NCBI GenBank assembly: GCA_020024455.1
Contig: JAHHTU010000024.1
Location: 1 to 37,247 of the forward strand
Length of the DNA stretch: 37,247 bases
Reading direction: 5' to 3'
From: Anaerotignum sp.
Lineage (GTDB): Bacteria > Bacillota > Clostridia > Lachnospirales > Anaerotignaceae
Below the pieces are notes generated by a model, which was given only the letters and a program-made list of their open reading frames with translations, was not told where the DNA came from and made no database searches. Made by a program: the position numbers and the translations under genes. Positions within the stretch are counted from its first letter, which is position 1, and every line of letters begins with the position of its first letter. Positions 14,992 through 23,403 of the stretch are shown piece after piece.

Positions 14992-16623
14992 TTACATATA
15001 ACCGCCCATACCGCCGCCCATCGCAGGGTCAGGCATTGCAGGTGTTTTAGATGGCAATTCTGCAACCACTGCTTCTGTTGTCAGGAATGTGGACGCAACG
15101 GAAGTTGCATTTTGCAATGCACTTCTGGTTACTTTTGCAGGGTCCAAAATACCTGCTTCTACCATTTCCACATATTCTTCTGTCAAAGCATTGAACCCAA
15201 CACCAACAGGTTGTTCTTTCACTTTGTTTACAATCACAGAGCCTTCCAAGCCTGCATTTTCCACAATCTGGCGTAAAGGTGCTTCCAATGCTTTCACAAC
15301 GATATCCGCACCTGTTTTTTCATCGCCTGTCAAATCTGCACACGCTGCTTTTACGTGTTCCACTGCGTGCAACAATGCTGTACCACCGCCGGCAACAATG
15401 CCTTCTTCCACAGCGGCTCTGGTTGCTGCCAACGCATCTTCCATACGCATTTTCTTTTCTTTCATTTCTGTTTCTGTTGCTGCACCCACTTTGATAACTG
15501 CAACACCACCACAAAGTTTTGCCAATCTTTCTTGCAATTTTTCTTTGTCGAACTCGGATTCTGTTTCTTCCAATGCGGTACGGATTTGGTGAATTCTGCT
15601 GTCAATGTCTTCTTTTCTGCCGGCACCGTCTGCAATGATTGTCAATTCTTTTTCCACACGAACGGTTTTTGCTCTACCCAACATATCCAATGTGATGTCT
15701 TTCAAGTCAATACCCAATTCATCGGAAACCACTTGACCGCCTGTCAATGCTGCGATATCTGCCAACTGTGCTTTTCTTCTTTCGCCATATCCGGGTGCTT
15801 TCACTGCCACGCAAGTGAATGTACCTCTCAATTTGTTCAATACCAAAGTTGCCAATGCTTCGCCTTCCACATCTTCTGCGATAATCAGCACTTTGCCGCC
15901 TGTTTGCATAATCTGTTCCAAAATAGGCACCAAATCTTGAATATTGGAAATTTTCTTATCTGTCAACAAAATATAAGGGTCTTCCAATACTGCAACCATT
16001 TTATCCATATCTGTGGACATATATGCAGATAAATATCCTTTGTCAAACTGCATACCTTCTACCAATTCCAATTCTGTTTTCATGGTTTTGGATTCTTCCA
16101 CAGTGATAACACCGTCATTGGTTACTTGTTCCATCGCATCTGCAATCATGTTACCCACTTCTTCATCACCGGCAGAAATGGCAGCAACGTTTGCAATATG
16201 TTTTTTGGTTGTCACTTCTTGGCTCATTTTCTGAATTTCTGCCACAGCCGCATCGGTTGCTTTTTGCATACCTTTTCTCAAAATGATTGCATTTGCACCT
16301 GCTGCAATGTTTTTCAAACCTTCTTGAATCATTGCCTGTGCCAATACGGTTGCTGTTGTGGTACCATCACCTGCAACATCATTTGTCTGTGTTGCAACTT
16401 CTTTTACCAACTGTGCACCCATGTTTTCATAAGGGTCTTCCAATTCAATATCTCTTGCAATGGTTACACCATCATTTGTAATCAAAGGAGATGTAAATTT
16501 TCTGTCCAAAACAACGTTTCTGCCTTTGGGGCCCAATGTTACTTTTACTGTATTTGCCAATTTATCCACACCGGCTGCCATTGCATTTCTTGCATCGGTA
16601 CTATATTTGATTTCTTTTGCCAT
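14992..16623 (-). CDS. groEL: Chaperonin GroEL (Hsp60)
   Basis: GroEL forms the double-ring ATP-driven folding chamber capped by GroES. The 543-residue length is standard. It starts MAKEIKYSTDAR, contains the ATP-binding region VTLGPKGRNVVLD and GDGTTTATVLA, and ends in the Gly-Met tail GGGMGGYM. ATG 16623 is chosen over the in-frame TTG at 16632 because homology starts there; AGGAGG is ten bases upstream. It is the second gene of the groES-groEL operon, 30 bases after groES, controlled by the CIRCE element. Confidence 0.99.
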   Translation of the reverse strand: MAKEIKYSTDARNAMAAGVDKLANTVKVTLGPKGRNVVLDRKFTSPLITNDGVTIARDIELEDPYENMGAQLVKEVATQTNDVAGDGTTTATVLAQAMIQEGLKNIAAGANAIILRKGMQKATDAAVAEIQKMSQEVTTKKHIANVAAISAGDEEVGNMIADAMEQVTNDGVITVEESKTMKTELELVEGMQFDKGYLSAYMSTDMDKMVAVLEDPYILLTDKKISNIQDLVPILEQIMQTGGKVLIIAEDVEGEALATLVLNKLRGTFTCVAVKAPGYGERRKAQLADIAALTGGQVVSDELGIDLKDITLDMLGRAKTVRVEKELTIIADGAGRKEDIDSRIHQIRTALEETESEFDKEKLQERLAKLCGGVAVIKVGAATETEMKEKKMRMEDALAATRAAVEEGIVAGGGTALLHAVEHVKAACADLTGDEKTGADIVVKALEAPLRQIVENAGLEGSVIVNKVKEQPVGVGFNALTEEYVEMVEAGILDPAKVTRSALQNATSVASTFLTTEAVVAELPSKTPAMPDPAMGGGMGGYM

Positions 16624-16653
16624 ATCTGTCAATCCTCCTAATTTATGGAATTA

Positions 16654-16941
16654 TCAGTCTTTCACAATCGCCAAAATATCATTTTGACGCATTACCAAAT
16701 ATTCTTCGCCTTCAAATTTGATTTGTGTTGCCCCATATCTTGGGAATACGACACGGTCGCCTTCTTTCAAAACCATTTCCACATTCACATCACCAACCAA
16801 ACCACCAGGGCCAACTGCAACAACCGTTGCTTCCTGTGGTTTTTCCTGTGCAGAAGCGGTCAAAATCAAACCGGATTTTGTCGTTTCTTCTGCTTCCAAC
16901 TGTTTCAATACAACTTTATCACCTAATGGTACCAATTTCAT
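16654..16941 (-). CDS. groES: Co-chaperonin GroES (Hsp10)
   Basis: This 95-residue protein begins MKLVPLGDKVVLKQ, has the mobile-loop region EETTKSGLILTASAQEK (about 17-34) and ends DILAIVKD, all typical of GroES. It forms the heptameric lid on GroEL. ATG 16941 has AAGGAGG nine bases upstream. It is the first gene of a heat-shock operon behind the CIRCE operator. Confidence 0.99.
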   Translation of the reverse strand: MKLVPLGDKVVLKQLEAEETTKSGLILTASAQEKPQEATVVAVGPGGLVGDVNVEMVLKEGDRVVFPRYGATQIKFEGEEYLVMRQNDILAIVKD

Positions 16942-16979
16942 AAGACATTGCCTCCTTAATATGCAATATATGCAATTTG

Positions 16980-17006
16980 TTAGCACTCATCAATATCGAG
17001 TGCTAA
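16980..17006. promoter_or_regulatory. CIRCE operator (HrcA binding site)
   Basis: TTAGCACTC, nine bases, GAGTGCTAA: this is a perfect match to the CIRCE element. It lies between the promoter and the groES ribosome site. The heat-shock repressor HrcA is expected to bind here; the hrcA gene is not in the window. Confidence 0.98.
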
Positions 17007-17018
17007 TTTATGATTACT

Positions 17019-17046
17019 ATATTATCATTTTTCAGAGATTATTCAA
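17019..17046 (-). promoter_or_regulatory. Sigma-A promoter of groES-groEL
   Basis: On minus, TTGAAT (17041-17046) and TAATAT (17019-17024) are 16 bases apart; shifted -10 choices within GATAATATAGT are possible. Transcription would start within or next to the CIRCE element, as in other Firmicutes. Confidence 0.6.
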
Positions 17047-17088
17047 ACTCTATTTTTTATCATATTTTATAGTATTTCCAATTATTCA

Positions 17089-17143
17089 AAAAAAACAGAA
17101 GAAAATCAAAACAAAATACTATTTTTTCTTCTGATTTCTTCTG
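17089..17143 (-). terminator. Terminator of the thioredoxin-reductase-like gene
   Basis: On minus, CAGAAGAAATCA (17132-17143) pairs with TGATTTTCTTCTG (17096-17108) with one bulge, followed by a run of eight T. The neighbouring bases are strongly purine-rich on minus. Confidence 0.75.
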
Positions 17144-17186
17144 TTTTCTCTTGTTTTCTCTTATTTTTAAAAATCTAATGAAAAGA

Positions 17187-18053
17187 TTATGCTTTTTTGC
17201 GTGCAGCCGCATCTAATGCGGACGCTGCGGACAATGCTGCAATCAAGCCTTCTCCTACTGCTTTGGCAATTTGATAGGGTGCACCCGTGCAATCGCCTGC
17301 CGCATACACAAAGGGCAAATTGGTTTCCATTTTACGATTCACCACGATATTTTTTCCGTCTGTTTCCAGACCATACAATAAACTATCCGGCGGCATGGAA
17401 TTTTTTGCAAAAAAAACGCCATCGCAAGCAACAGTTTCTTGTTCTAATTCCAATCCTGTCACTTTGCCATTTTCAGATACCACCATTTTTGGTTTGCCTT
17501 GTAACACTTTGACATTGTCTTTCAACTGCAACACCGGCTGATACAATGGCACATAAGATACCTGTTCACAAATATCCGCCAAGAAATTTGCCTCTGCTTC
17601 CCCCTCATCATTTTCCGCAACCACAACCACGCTTTTGCCACGATACAGCATACCGTCGCAAGTGGCACAATAGCTGACACCTTTGCCCAAGTTTTCCGCT
17701 TCGCCTGCAATCCCTCTGCTTTTGCTCAAACCGGTCGCCAAAATGACTGCTTTTGCTTCTATGAATTGGTTATCTGCGTTAATCATATAATACTCGCCCA
17801 TGGAAAGCATCTGTGTGATACGGCTTTCTTGGAACACAACACCGCTTTTGACAGCGTGTGCATAAAACCGGTTCAACAACTCCTCTCCGGACATATCCGG
17901 CAAACCTAAGTAATTGTCCACTTTTTCTGCCGCATACAGCAAAGAGCTGTCCACACTTCTTCCAAATATAGTTACTGTTTTATTTCTTTGACGGCAGTTA
18001 ATCGCTGCGGATAATGCCGCAGGGCCGCCACCGATAATTGCTACATCAATCAT
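17187..18053 (-). CDS. Thioredoxin-reductase-like FAD/NAD(P) oxidoreductase
   Basis: The 288-residue flavoprotein has an N-terminal FAD-binding GGGPAALSAA (8-17), the redox-active pair CATC (Cys129, Cys132), a variant nucleotide-binding loop VVAENDEGEAEAN, and the C-terminal FAD motif YAAGDCTGAPYQIAKAVGEG. It is somewhat shorter than standard TrxB (about 310), and the second nucleotide-binding loop lacks the usual GxGxxA. It may therefore use ferredoxin or another donor, as seen for some clostridial relatives. ATG 18053 has AAGGAGG nine bases upstream. A terminator (18073-18104) sits immediately before this gene. Confidence 0.88.
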   Translation of the reverse strand: MIDVAIIGGGPAALSAAINCRQRNKTVTIFGRSVDSSLLYAAEKVDNYLGLPDMSGEELLNRFYAHAVKSGVVFQESRITQMLSMGEYYMINADNQFIEAKAVILATGLSKSRGIAGEAENLGKGVSYCATCDGMLYRGKSVVVVAENDEGEAEANFLADICEQVSYVPLYQPVLQLKDNVKVLQGKPKMVVSENGKVTGLELEQETVACDGVFFAKNSMPPDSLLYGLETDGKNIVVNRKMETNLPFVYAAGDCTGAPYQIAKAVGEGLIAALSAASALDAAARKKA

Positions 18054-18072
18054 GTGCTTTCGCCTCCTTTAT

Positions 18073-18104
18073 CAAAAACAGGGTAACATACTGTTACCCT
18101 GTTT
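18073..18104 (-). terminator. Terminator after the EF-G-like gene
   Basis: AAACAGGGTAACA (18076-18088) pairs perfectly with TGTTACCCTGTTT (18092-18104); on minus the hairpin ends in TTTTTGAT. It lies only about 20 bases before the start of the next gene on the same strand. Confidence 0.88.
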
Positions 18105-18113
18105 GCAAGTGAT

Positions 18114-20186
18114 TTATTTTTGTTCTTGTCTTTGTGCAATAATTCGTTTTTGAATTTCTGCGGGTGCTTCTTCATACCGTTCAAAATAATGTCTGTAATC
18201 GCCTCTGCTTTGTGTCATGGAACGCAAATCCGTTGCATATTTGTGCATTTCTGATGCAGGCACTTCTGCCACAACGCATTTTTTGCTGCCTACAGCGTCC
18301 ATGCTCAAAATACGACCTCTGCGTTTGTTGATATCCCCAATAATGTCACCCATATATTTTTCGGGAATTAACACTTCCACGTGTTCAATCGGTTCCAAAA
18401 TGGTTGGTTTCGCTTGTGGAATACCCTCTTTGAATGCCACAGATGTTGCCATCTTAAATGCCATTTCGGAGGAGTCTACGGGGTGATAAGAACCATCGGT
18501 CAATGTTGCTTTCAATCCCACCACGGGATACCCTGCCAAAATGCCGGATAATACACATTCTTGCAAACCTTTTTCCACAGCAGGGAAATATTGTTTCGGT
18601 ACAGAACCACCGAATACTTTTTCTTCGAATACATATGGTTGTGTCAAATCGCCACTTGGTTCAAATTCAATCACAACGTCACCAAATTGTCCATGTCCAC
18701 CGGATTGTTTTTTGTATTTGCCTCTGACAGATGTTTTGGATTTGATGGTTTCCCGATAAGGAATAATCGGGTCAACCAATTCCACATCAATTTTATATTT
18801 ATTTTTTAATTTATTGACCATAACGTCAAGCTGCTGTTCTCCAATGCCGAAAATCAATGTCTGTTTTGTTTCCGGATTGACTTCCATTTTCAAAGTAGGG
18901 TCTTCTTCTCTGATTTTGGAAAGTGCCGCAGACAATTTATCTTCATTGCCTTTACCTTTTGCCACAATCGCCATAGACAGTACAGAGCTTGGCAAATTGA
19001 TTTTTGGCACGATGATGTTTGCATCTTTCAAAGATAATGTATCCTGTGTAGAGGTGTTGGACAGTTTTGCCAATGCACCAATATCACCGGAATGCAGTTC
19101 GTCCACTTCGATTTGTTCTTTCCCTCTGATGACATACAAATGGGATACTTTTTCCACAGTATCTTTTTCTTCGTTGTATACGCTCATTGTGGTATCCAGT
19201 TTCCCTGTCATCACACGGAATAAATTCAAACGTCCGATATAAGGGTCTGCAATGGTTTTGAATACAAATGCAGAAAATCTTTCATCATCACTGGAACAAT
19301 ATACAACATCTTTTCCATCATGGAATGCGTGGAAATTTGGTCTTGCTTCGATTGCGGGAGGTGTAAATCTCACAATGGTGTTGAGCAACAGTTTCACACC
19401 ATAGCCCAATGTAGATGCACCACACATCACCGGTGCAATGGTATGATTTTTGATACCATATTGCAAACCATCATAAATTTCTTCTTCTGTCAATTCAATA
19501 TCATTAAAGAATTTTTCCATCAATGTGTCATCGCTTTCTGCCGCTACTTCCACCAGCATAGAACGCAATACTTCGACTTGGTCTTTTTTGTCCTCAGGCA
19601 TTTCGCAATGTTCCAATTTGCCGTTTACTTTTTTTCTGGCATCACGTTTGATTAAGTTGATAAACCCAATGAATTTGCCATCTGCATCATTAAACGGAAT
19701 TTGCAACGGTGCAACGGCTTTACCGAATGTGGAACGCAATTCTGCCAATGTTTTTTCAAAATCGGCATTTTCGTCGTCCATTTGGTTGATGAAAAAGATT
19801 TTTGGCAGATGCATTTCTTCTGTATATTCCCATGCTTTTTCCGTGCCAACTTCCACGCCGGATTTTGCGGAAACCATAATCAGGGCGGTATCTGCTACGC
19901 TGGTTGCCAATTTGGATTCTGCCACAAAGTCAAAATAACCTGGTGTATCCAAAAAATTGATTTTTGTATCTTGCCATTCCACAGGCAAAACGGAAGTATT
20001 GATAGATACTTTTCTTCGTATTTCTTCTGCGTCATAGTCACTCACGGTATTGCCTTCTTCCACTTTACCAAAGCGTTTGGTTGCCCCTGAATAAAACAGA
20101 GCCGCTTCTGCAAATGTGGTTTTGCCGGAACCGCTGTGACCTAATAGAACTACGTTTCTCACCTTATCTGCTGCGTAACTTTTCAT
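18114..20186 (-). CDS. Elongation factor G-like GTPase (EF-G paralogue)
   Basis: This 690-residue translational GTPase has all EF-G domains, but its P-loop reads GHSGSGKTT (16-24) where canonical EF-G has AHIDAGKTT. Later motifs are DTPGYFDF (G3) and NQMD (G4). Domain IV and V are present (QSGGHGQFGDV, then GDINKRRGRILSMD). These features mark the EF-G-like paralogue common in Clostridia and Actinobacteria, not the main fusA. Its role, perhaps ribosome recycling or a specialised elongation step, is not settled. ATG 20186 has GGGAGG eight bases upstream. Confidence 0.9.
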   Translation of the reverse strand: MKSYAADKVRNVVLLGHSGSGKTTFAEAALFYSGATKRFGKVEEGNTVSDYDAEEIRRKVSINTSVLPVEWQDTKINFLDTPGYFDFVAESKLATSVADTALIMVSAKSGVEVGTEKAWEYTEEMHLPKIFFINQMDDENADFEKTLAELRSTFGKAVAPLQIPFNDADGKFIGFINLIKRDARKKVNGKLEHCEMPEDKKDQVEVLRSMLVEVAAESDDTLMEKFFNDIELTEEEIYDGLQYGIKNHTIAPVMCGASTLGYGVKLLLNTIVRFTPPAIEARPNFHAFHDGKDVVYCSSDDERFSAFVFKTIADPYIGRLNLFRVMTGKLDTTMSVYNEEKDTVEKVSHLYVIRGKEQIEVDELHSGDIGALAKLSNTSTQDTLSLKDANIIVPKINLPSSVLSMAIVAKGKGNEDKLSAALSKIREEDPTLKMEVNPETKQTLIFGIGEQQLDVMVNKLKNKYKIDVELVDPIIPYRETIKSKTSVRGKYKKQSGGHGQFGDVVIEFEPSGDLTQPYVFEEKVFGGSVPKQYFPAVEKGLQECVLSGILAGYPVVGLKATLTDGSYHPVDSSEMAFKMATSVAFKEGIPQAKPTILEPIEHVEVLIPEKYMGDIIGDINKRRGRILSMDAVGSKKCVVAEVPASEMHKYATDLRSMTQSRGDYRHYFERYEEAPAEIQKRIIAQRQEQK

Positions 20187-20399
20187 AATTTCTACCTCCC
20201 TTAGTATTGTTTCATCGGAACAAAAAAGCCCGTTAATTTCATGTATACCATTTATCACTCTTTTACAATATACATATAAATATATATACTGCATTTGTTA
20301 TGATTTTCCTTTTTTTATTTGTATCTTTTTGTGTAATATTCCATCTTTTATGAAAAATAATATTTTTTTATAGAAATACTGTATATTTTATACAATCTC

Positions 20400-20945
20400 T
20401 CATTGTGGTGTGTTCAGAGGAATACCAAAATAGTCCGTAATGGATTTTGCAAGTGCTTTTGCAATGGGATTGATATTTTGTTTAATCCACGTTGCTTCTT
20501 CCGGATTGTCATGATATCCCACCTCCACCAACACAGAGGGGACATTGGTACGTCGTAACTCTCGTAACGTTGCCGTTGGCACAGCCTCCACTTTATCCGG
20601 ATTGGGTACAATCTGTTTCATATTGTCCACAACAAAATTCGCCGCTTCTTCGCCATACGGACTGTTATAAAAATAATATGCGTCTGTACCGCTTAATTTG
20701 CCTGCCAAAGAGGGCGGAGCTGCATTGGAATGAATCGCAAAATGCAAATCGTAATCTCCATCATTGGATTGCGCTATCGCCTCTCCCAAGCTCATTTCAG
20801 GGCTGTTTCTACCAATGGTAATATCAGACGCCAATAAATATGGTTCCATAGCATCTGCAATCAAATTTGCAATTTCTTCTTCTGTTCCACCATTCACATA
20901 AGCGTTATATTCTTGTAACGATGGACTTAAATATACTTTGGGCAT
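20400..20945 (-). CDS. N-acetylmuramoyl-L-alanine amidase (Amidase_3 type)
   Basis: This 181-residue zinc amidase cleaves the lactam/peptide side chain from muramic acid in peptidoglycan. The conserved FAIHSNAAP (zinc His) and VLVEVGYHDNPEEATW (catalytic Glu) are clear. The N-terminal part reads KVYLSPSLQEYNAY instead of the usual IDPGHGG, a variant seen in a clostridial subfamily. No signal peptide is seen, so it may act inside the sporulating cell or be exported by another route. The ATG at 20945 is chosen because AAGGAG is seven bases upstream; the ATG at 20951 is too close. Confidence 0.85.
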   Translation of the reverse strand: MPKVYLSPSLQEYNAYVNGGTEEEIANLIADAMEPYLLASDITIGRNSPEMSLGEAIAQSNDGDYDLHFAIHSNAAPPSLAGKLSGTDAYYFYNSPYGEEAANFVVDNMKQIVPNPDKVEAVPTATLRELRRTNVPSVLVEVGYHDNPEEATWIKQNINPIAKALAKSITDYFGIPLNTPQ

Positions 20946-20972
20946 AGTCATGCTCCTTCTTTTTTTGTTTGC

Positions 20973-21022
20973 TTGATATATATGTCTTCTTATATCAAAA
21001 TATATCTTTTCTATATCAAAAT
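20973..21022. repeat. Three copies of a TATATCAA repeat in a divergent promoter region
   Basis: TATATCAAAAT occurs at 20991-21001 and 21012-21022, exactly 21 bases apart (two helical turns). The inverted form TTGATATA lies at 20973-20980. The region separates the amidase from the divergent unknown gene, so it may bind a regulator controlling both. Low-complexity AT content weakens the case. Confidence 0.45.
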
Positions 21023-21055
21023 CCATGAAAAAAACTTTTATTTTTATTTCCATTT

Positions 21056-21064
21056 TGTTATAAT
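21056..21064 (+). promoter_or_regulatory. Extended -10 promoter of the small unknown gene
   Basis: TGTTATAAT is a perfect TATAAT (21059-21064) with an upstream TG, an extended -10 element. No good -35 box is visible. A ribosome site follows at 21086. Confidence 0.55.
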
Positions 21065-21099
21065 ACGCATAGTAAAACAATCCATAGGAGGAAATGCTC

Positions 21100-21522
21100 A
21101 TGCGTACCACATATCAATATCCAGCTAACACACCATATATCCTACATGATATGCGTATACATCATATGGAACAAAACCATGATACCTTAAAACTGTATTT
21201 TACAGATGGGTATCGCAAACATCAAGCACCGTTTGCACAAGTTGCAGGCAATATCATCATCGAAGGGGTAGACTGTAACGATTGCAATGTCTATTTCCTC
21301 AGTCAACACGGAAAATATGGGTACTTTCAAGGTCAAAAAATGACCATTTTGGCATTTATGCAAACATACCCTACCTATACTTTTGAGATAATTGATGAAC
21401 TGTATGGCTATCAGCAAATCAGCTACTTTGGCTACCTTTCTCTGCCCAACAAAAAACATCTCATAGAACTTTGTATCTGCATTTATCATACAGGGCATAT
21501 CATTTATGAAACAGAATTATAA
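21100..21522 (+). CDS. Unknown 140-residue protein
   Basis: I do not recognise this protein. It is soluble, rich in Tyr and His, with a beta-rich pattern (LKLYFTDGYRKH, GNIIIEGVDCNDCNVYFLS, GKYGYFQGQKMTILAF). It contains one CNDC pair and another Cys pair near its end. ATG 21100 is preferred because AGGAGG (21086-21091) is eight bases upstream; ATG 21094 is only two bases away. It has its own promoter and terminator. It is likely a real, lineage-restricted gene. Confidence 0.7.
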   Translation: MRTTYQYPANTPYILHDMRIHHMEQNHDTLKLYFTDGYRKHQAPFAQVAGNIIIEGVDCNDCNVYFLSQHGKYGYFQGQKMTILAFMQTYPTYTFEIIDELYGYQQISYFGYLSLPNKKHLIELCICIYHTGHIIYETEL

Positions 21523-21523
21523 A

Positions 21524-21566
21524 CAAAAAAAGAACCAATATTGCTTTACAATATTGGTTCTTTTCT
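21524..21566. terminator. Bidirectional terminator
   Basis: AAAAGAACCAATATTG (21528-21543) pairs with CAATATTGGTTCTTTT (21549-21564) around loop CTTTA. It serves the unknown gene on plus and the Na/Pi transporter on minus. Confidence 0.92.
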
Positions 21567-21570
21567 ATCT

Positions 21571-23256
21571 TTATTCTACGGTCAATGGCTCACTGTGGTG
21601 TCTTTTTTCTTCTCTGTTTTCATTCAACACAACCTGTGCAATATTCATCGCATGGTCAGACACACGCTCCAAATTGCCCAACATTTCCAAGAAATGAATA
21701 CCCGTATTCACGCTGCATTCTGCATTTGACAATCTGTCAATATGGCTTGCACGCAGTTGTTTTTCCAAACCATCTACCTGTTCTTCCAAAGCTGCGGTTT
21801 TCATGGCAAATGTAATGTCGCCATTTGCCAGTGCCTTCAATGCATTTTCATAGCTGGCAACGGTTGCTTTTGTCATGGTACGCAATTCATCTAATGCCAT
21901 ACTGGAAAAAGAAACATCTTCCCTGTTCATTTCTTCTGCCAATTCTGCAATATTTTCCGCATGGTCGCCCACACGTTCCATATCACTAATGGTATTCAAT
22001 AAGGAAGTGACCACCTGATTATCTTTTTCACTGATACGCAATGTGCATAATTTAATCAAATATTCTGAAATATTATCACACACTTTATCAATCACTGACT
22101 CTCTGCTTTTTACTTGTTCAATGATATCTTTATCTCTTTTTGTCAATGCCTCAATAGAATTTTTCAAATTTTCCAATGCAATTTCTCCCAAACGGATTGT
22201 TTCCAATTTTGCACCTTCTACGGCAAGACTTGGTGTTTCCAGCATACGCTTGTCCAAATGCACCAACTGACTTTCGTCTGTTTTTTCGATATTTTCCACA
22301 TGATTGAGTTTCATTGCCAGTTTGATGATAATACCGGACAATGGTATCATCAATATGGTTGTACCAATGTTAAACATCGTATGAATGACACTGATTTCTG
22401 TTTGTGTGATGATATTGCCACCCATACTTGGATTTAATATCGTAAAGTAAATGATTGCACCAAAACTAAACACAATCGCACCGGTGATGTTAAACATCAA
22501 ATGCATATACCCAACACATTTTGCGGTTTTATTTGCACCAATACCACTTAACAAAGCAGTAACACAAGTACCGATATTCTGCCCCATGATGATATATACC
22601 GCTGCATTAAACGGTACCAAACCGGACGCTGCCAAAGACAGCAAAATCCCCTGTGATGCGGAGGAACTTTGTATAATTGCAGTCACAAATGTACCTGATA
22701 AAATACCCAACAATGGATTTTGTCCCAATGTCACAAACATGGAACGAAATGCCTCTGATTCTTTCAAAGGTGCTACGGAATCGGACATAGTACCAATCCC
22801 GATAAACAATACACCAAACCCAATGATGATAGATGCAATTTCTTTTTTTCTTGCATTTTTACCACTCATGGAAAGTATCACACCAATCATCACCGCAATG
22901 GGTGCAATGGTATTGGGACTGAACATTTTTGCCCATTCCGCACTGGATACCAACCAGCTTGTCACGGTTGTACCAATGTTTGCCCCCATAATCACGCCCA
23001 TCGCCTGTGACAAATTCATCAAGCCGGCATTTACAAAACCAACTACCATAACCGTTGTTGCAGAAGAACTTTGCACGATTGCCGTTACCAATGCACCAAT
23101 GGCAATCCCCATCAATTTATTCTGTGTCAACGCTTCCAAAATCGTTTTCATTTTAGAGCCTGCTGCATTTTGTAAACCTTGTGCCATGATGTTCATGCCA
23201 TAGATAAACAATGCCAAACCACCAATAAACGGTATAATCATTTCTGCGTAATTCAT
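21571..23256 (-). CDS. Na+/phosphate cotransporter with PhoU-like tail
   Basis: The first 310 residues form the two-repeat Na/Pi (PF02690) membrane domain, with the paired motifs VQSSSATTVM and IQSSSASQG that form the substrate site. The remaining 250 residues are helical and resemble the PhoU domain (ISDMERVGDHAENIAELAEE and LGNLERVSDHAMNIAQ). The protein imports phosphate with sodium, and the PhoU-like part probably controls it. ATG 23256 has GGGAGG five bases upstream. No other phosphate genes are near. Confidence 0.93.
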   Translation of the reverse strand: MNYAEMIIPFIGGLALFIYGMNIMAQGLQNAAGSKMKTILEALTQNKLMGIAIGALVTAIVQSSSATTVMVVGFVNAGLMNLSQAMGVIMGANIGTTVTSWLVSSAEWAKMFSPNTIAPIAVMIGVILSMSGKNARKKEIASIIIGFGVLFIGIGTMSDSVAPLKESEAFRSMFVTLGQNPLLGILSGTFVTAIIQSSSASQGILLSLAASGLVPFNAAVYIIMGQNIGTCVTALLSGIGANKTAKCVGYMHLMFNITGAIVFSFGAIIYFTILNPSMGGNIITQTEISVIHTMFNIGTTILMIPLSGIIIKLAMKLNHVENIEKTDESQLVHLDKRMLETPSLAVEGAKLETIRLGEIALENLKNSIEALTKRDKDIIEQVKSRESVIDKVCDNISEYLIKLCTLRISEKDNQVVTSLLNTISDMERVGDHAENIAELAEEMNREDVSFSSMALDELRTMTKATVASYENALKALANGDITFAMKTAALEEQVDGLEKQLRASHIDRLSNAECSVNTGIHFLEMLGNLERVSDHAMNIAQVVLNENREEKRHHSEPLTVE

Positions 23257-23403
23257 TCTTTCCTCCCATAAAAAAAGCTTATAGAACATAACTCTTATTT
23301 ATACTCTATCTATCATCATACCATAAACTATCTGGACTTGCAATTACAAAATGCAACAAAAAAATGGGTTTTCTATATTTATATAAAAATTTTATGTTTA
23401 TTT

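Noticed and set aside
15355..16032. 225-residue open frame antisense to groEL
   Set aside because: Cys/Phe/His-rich shadow composition typical of antisense reading; groEL is certain.
22451..23203. 250-residue open frame antisense to the Na/Pi transporter
   Set aside because: Mirror of a membrane-protein gene; no ribosome site or family resemblance.
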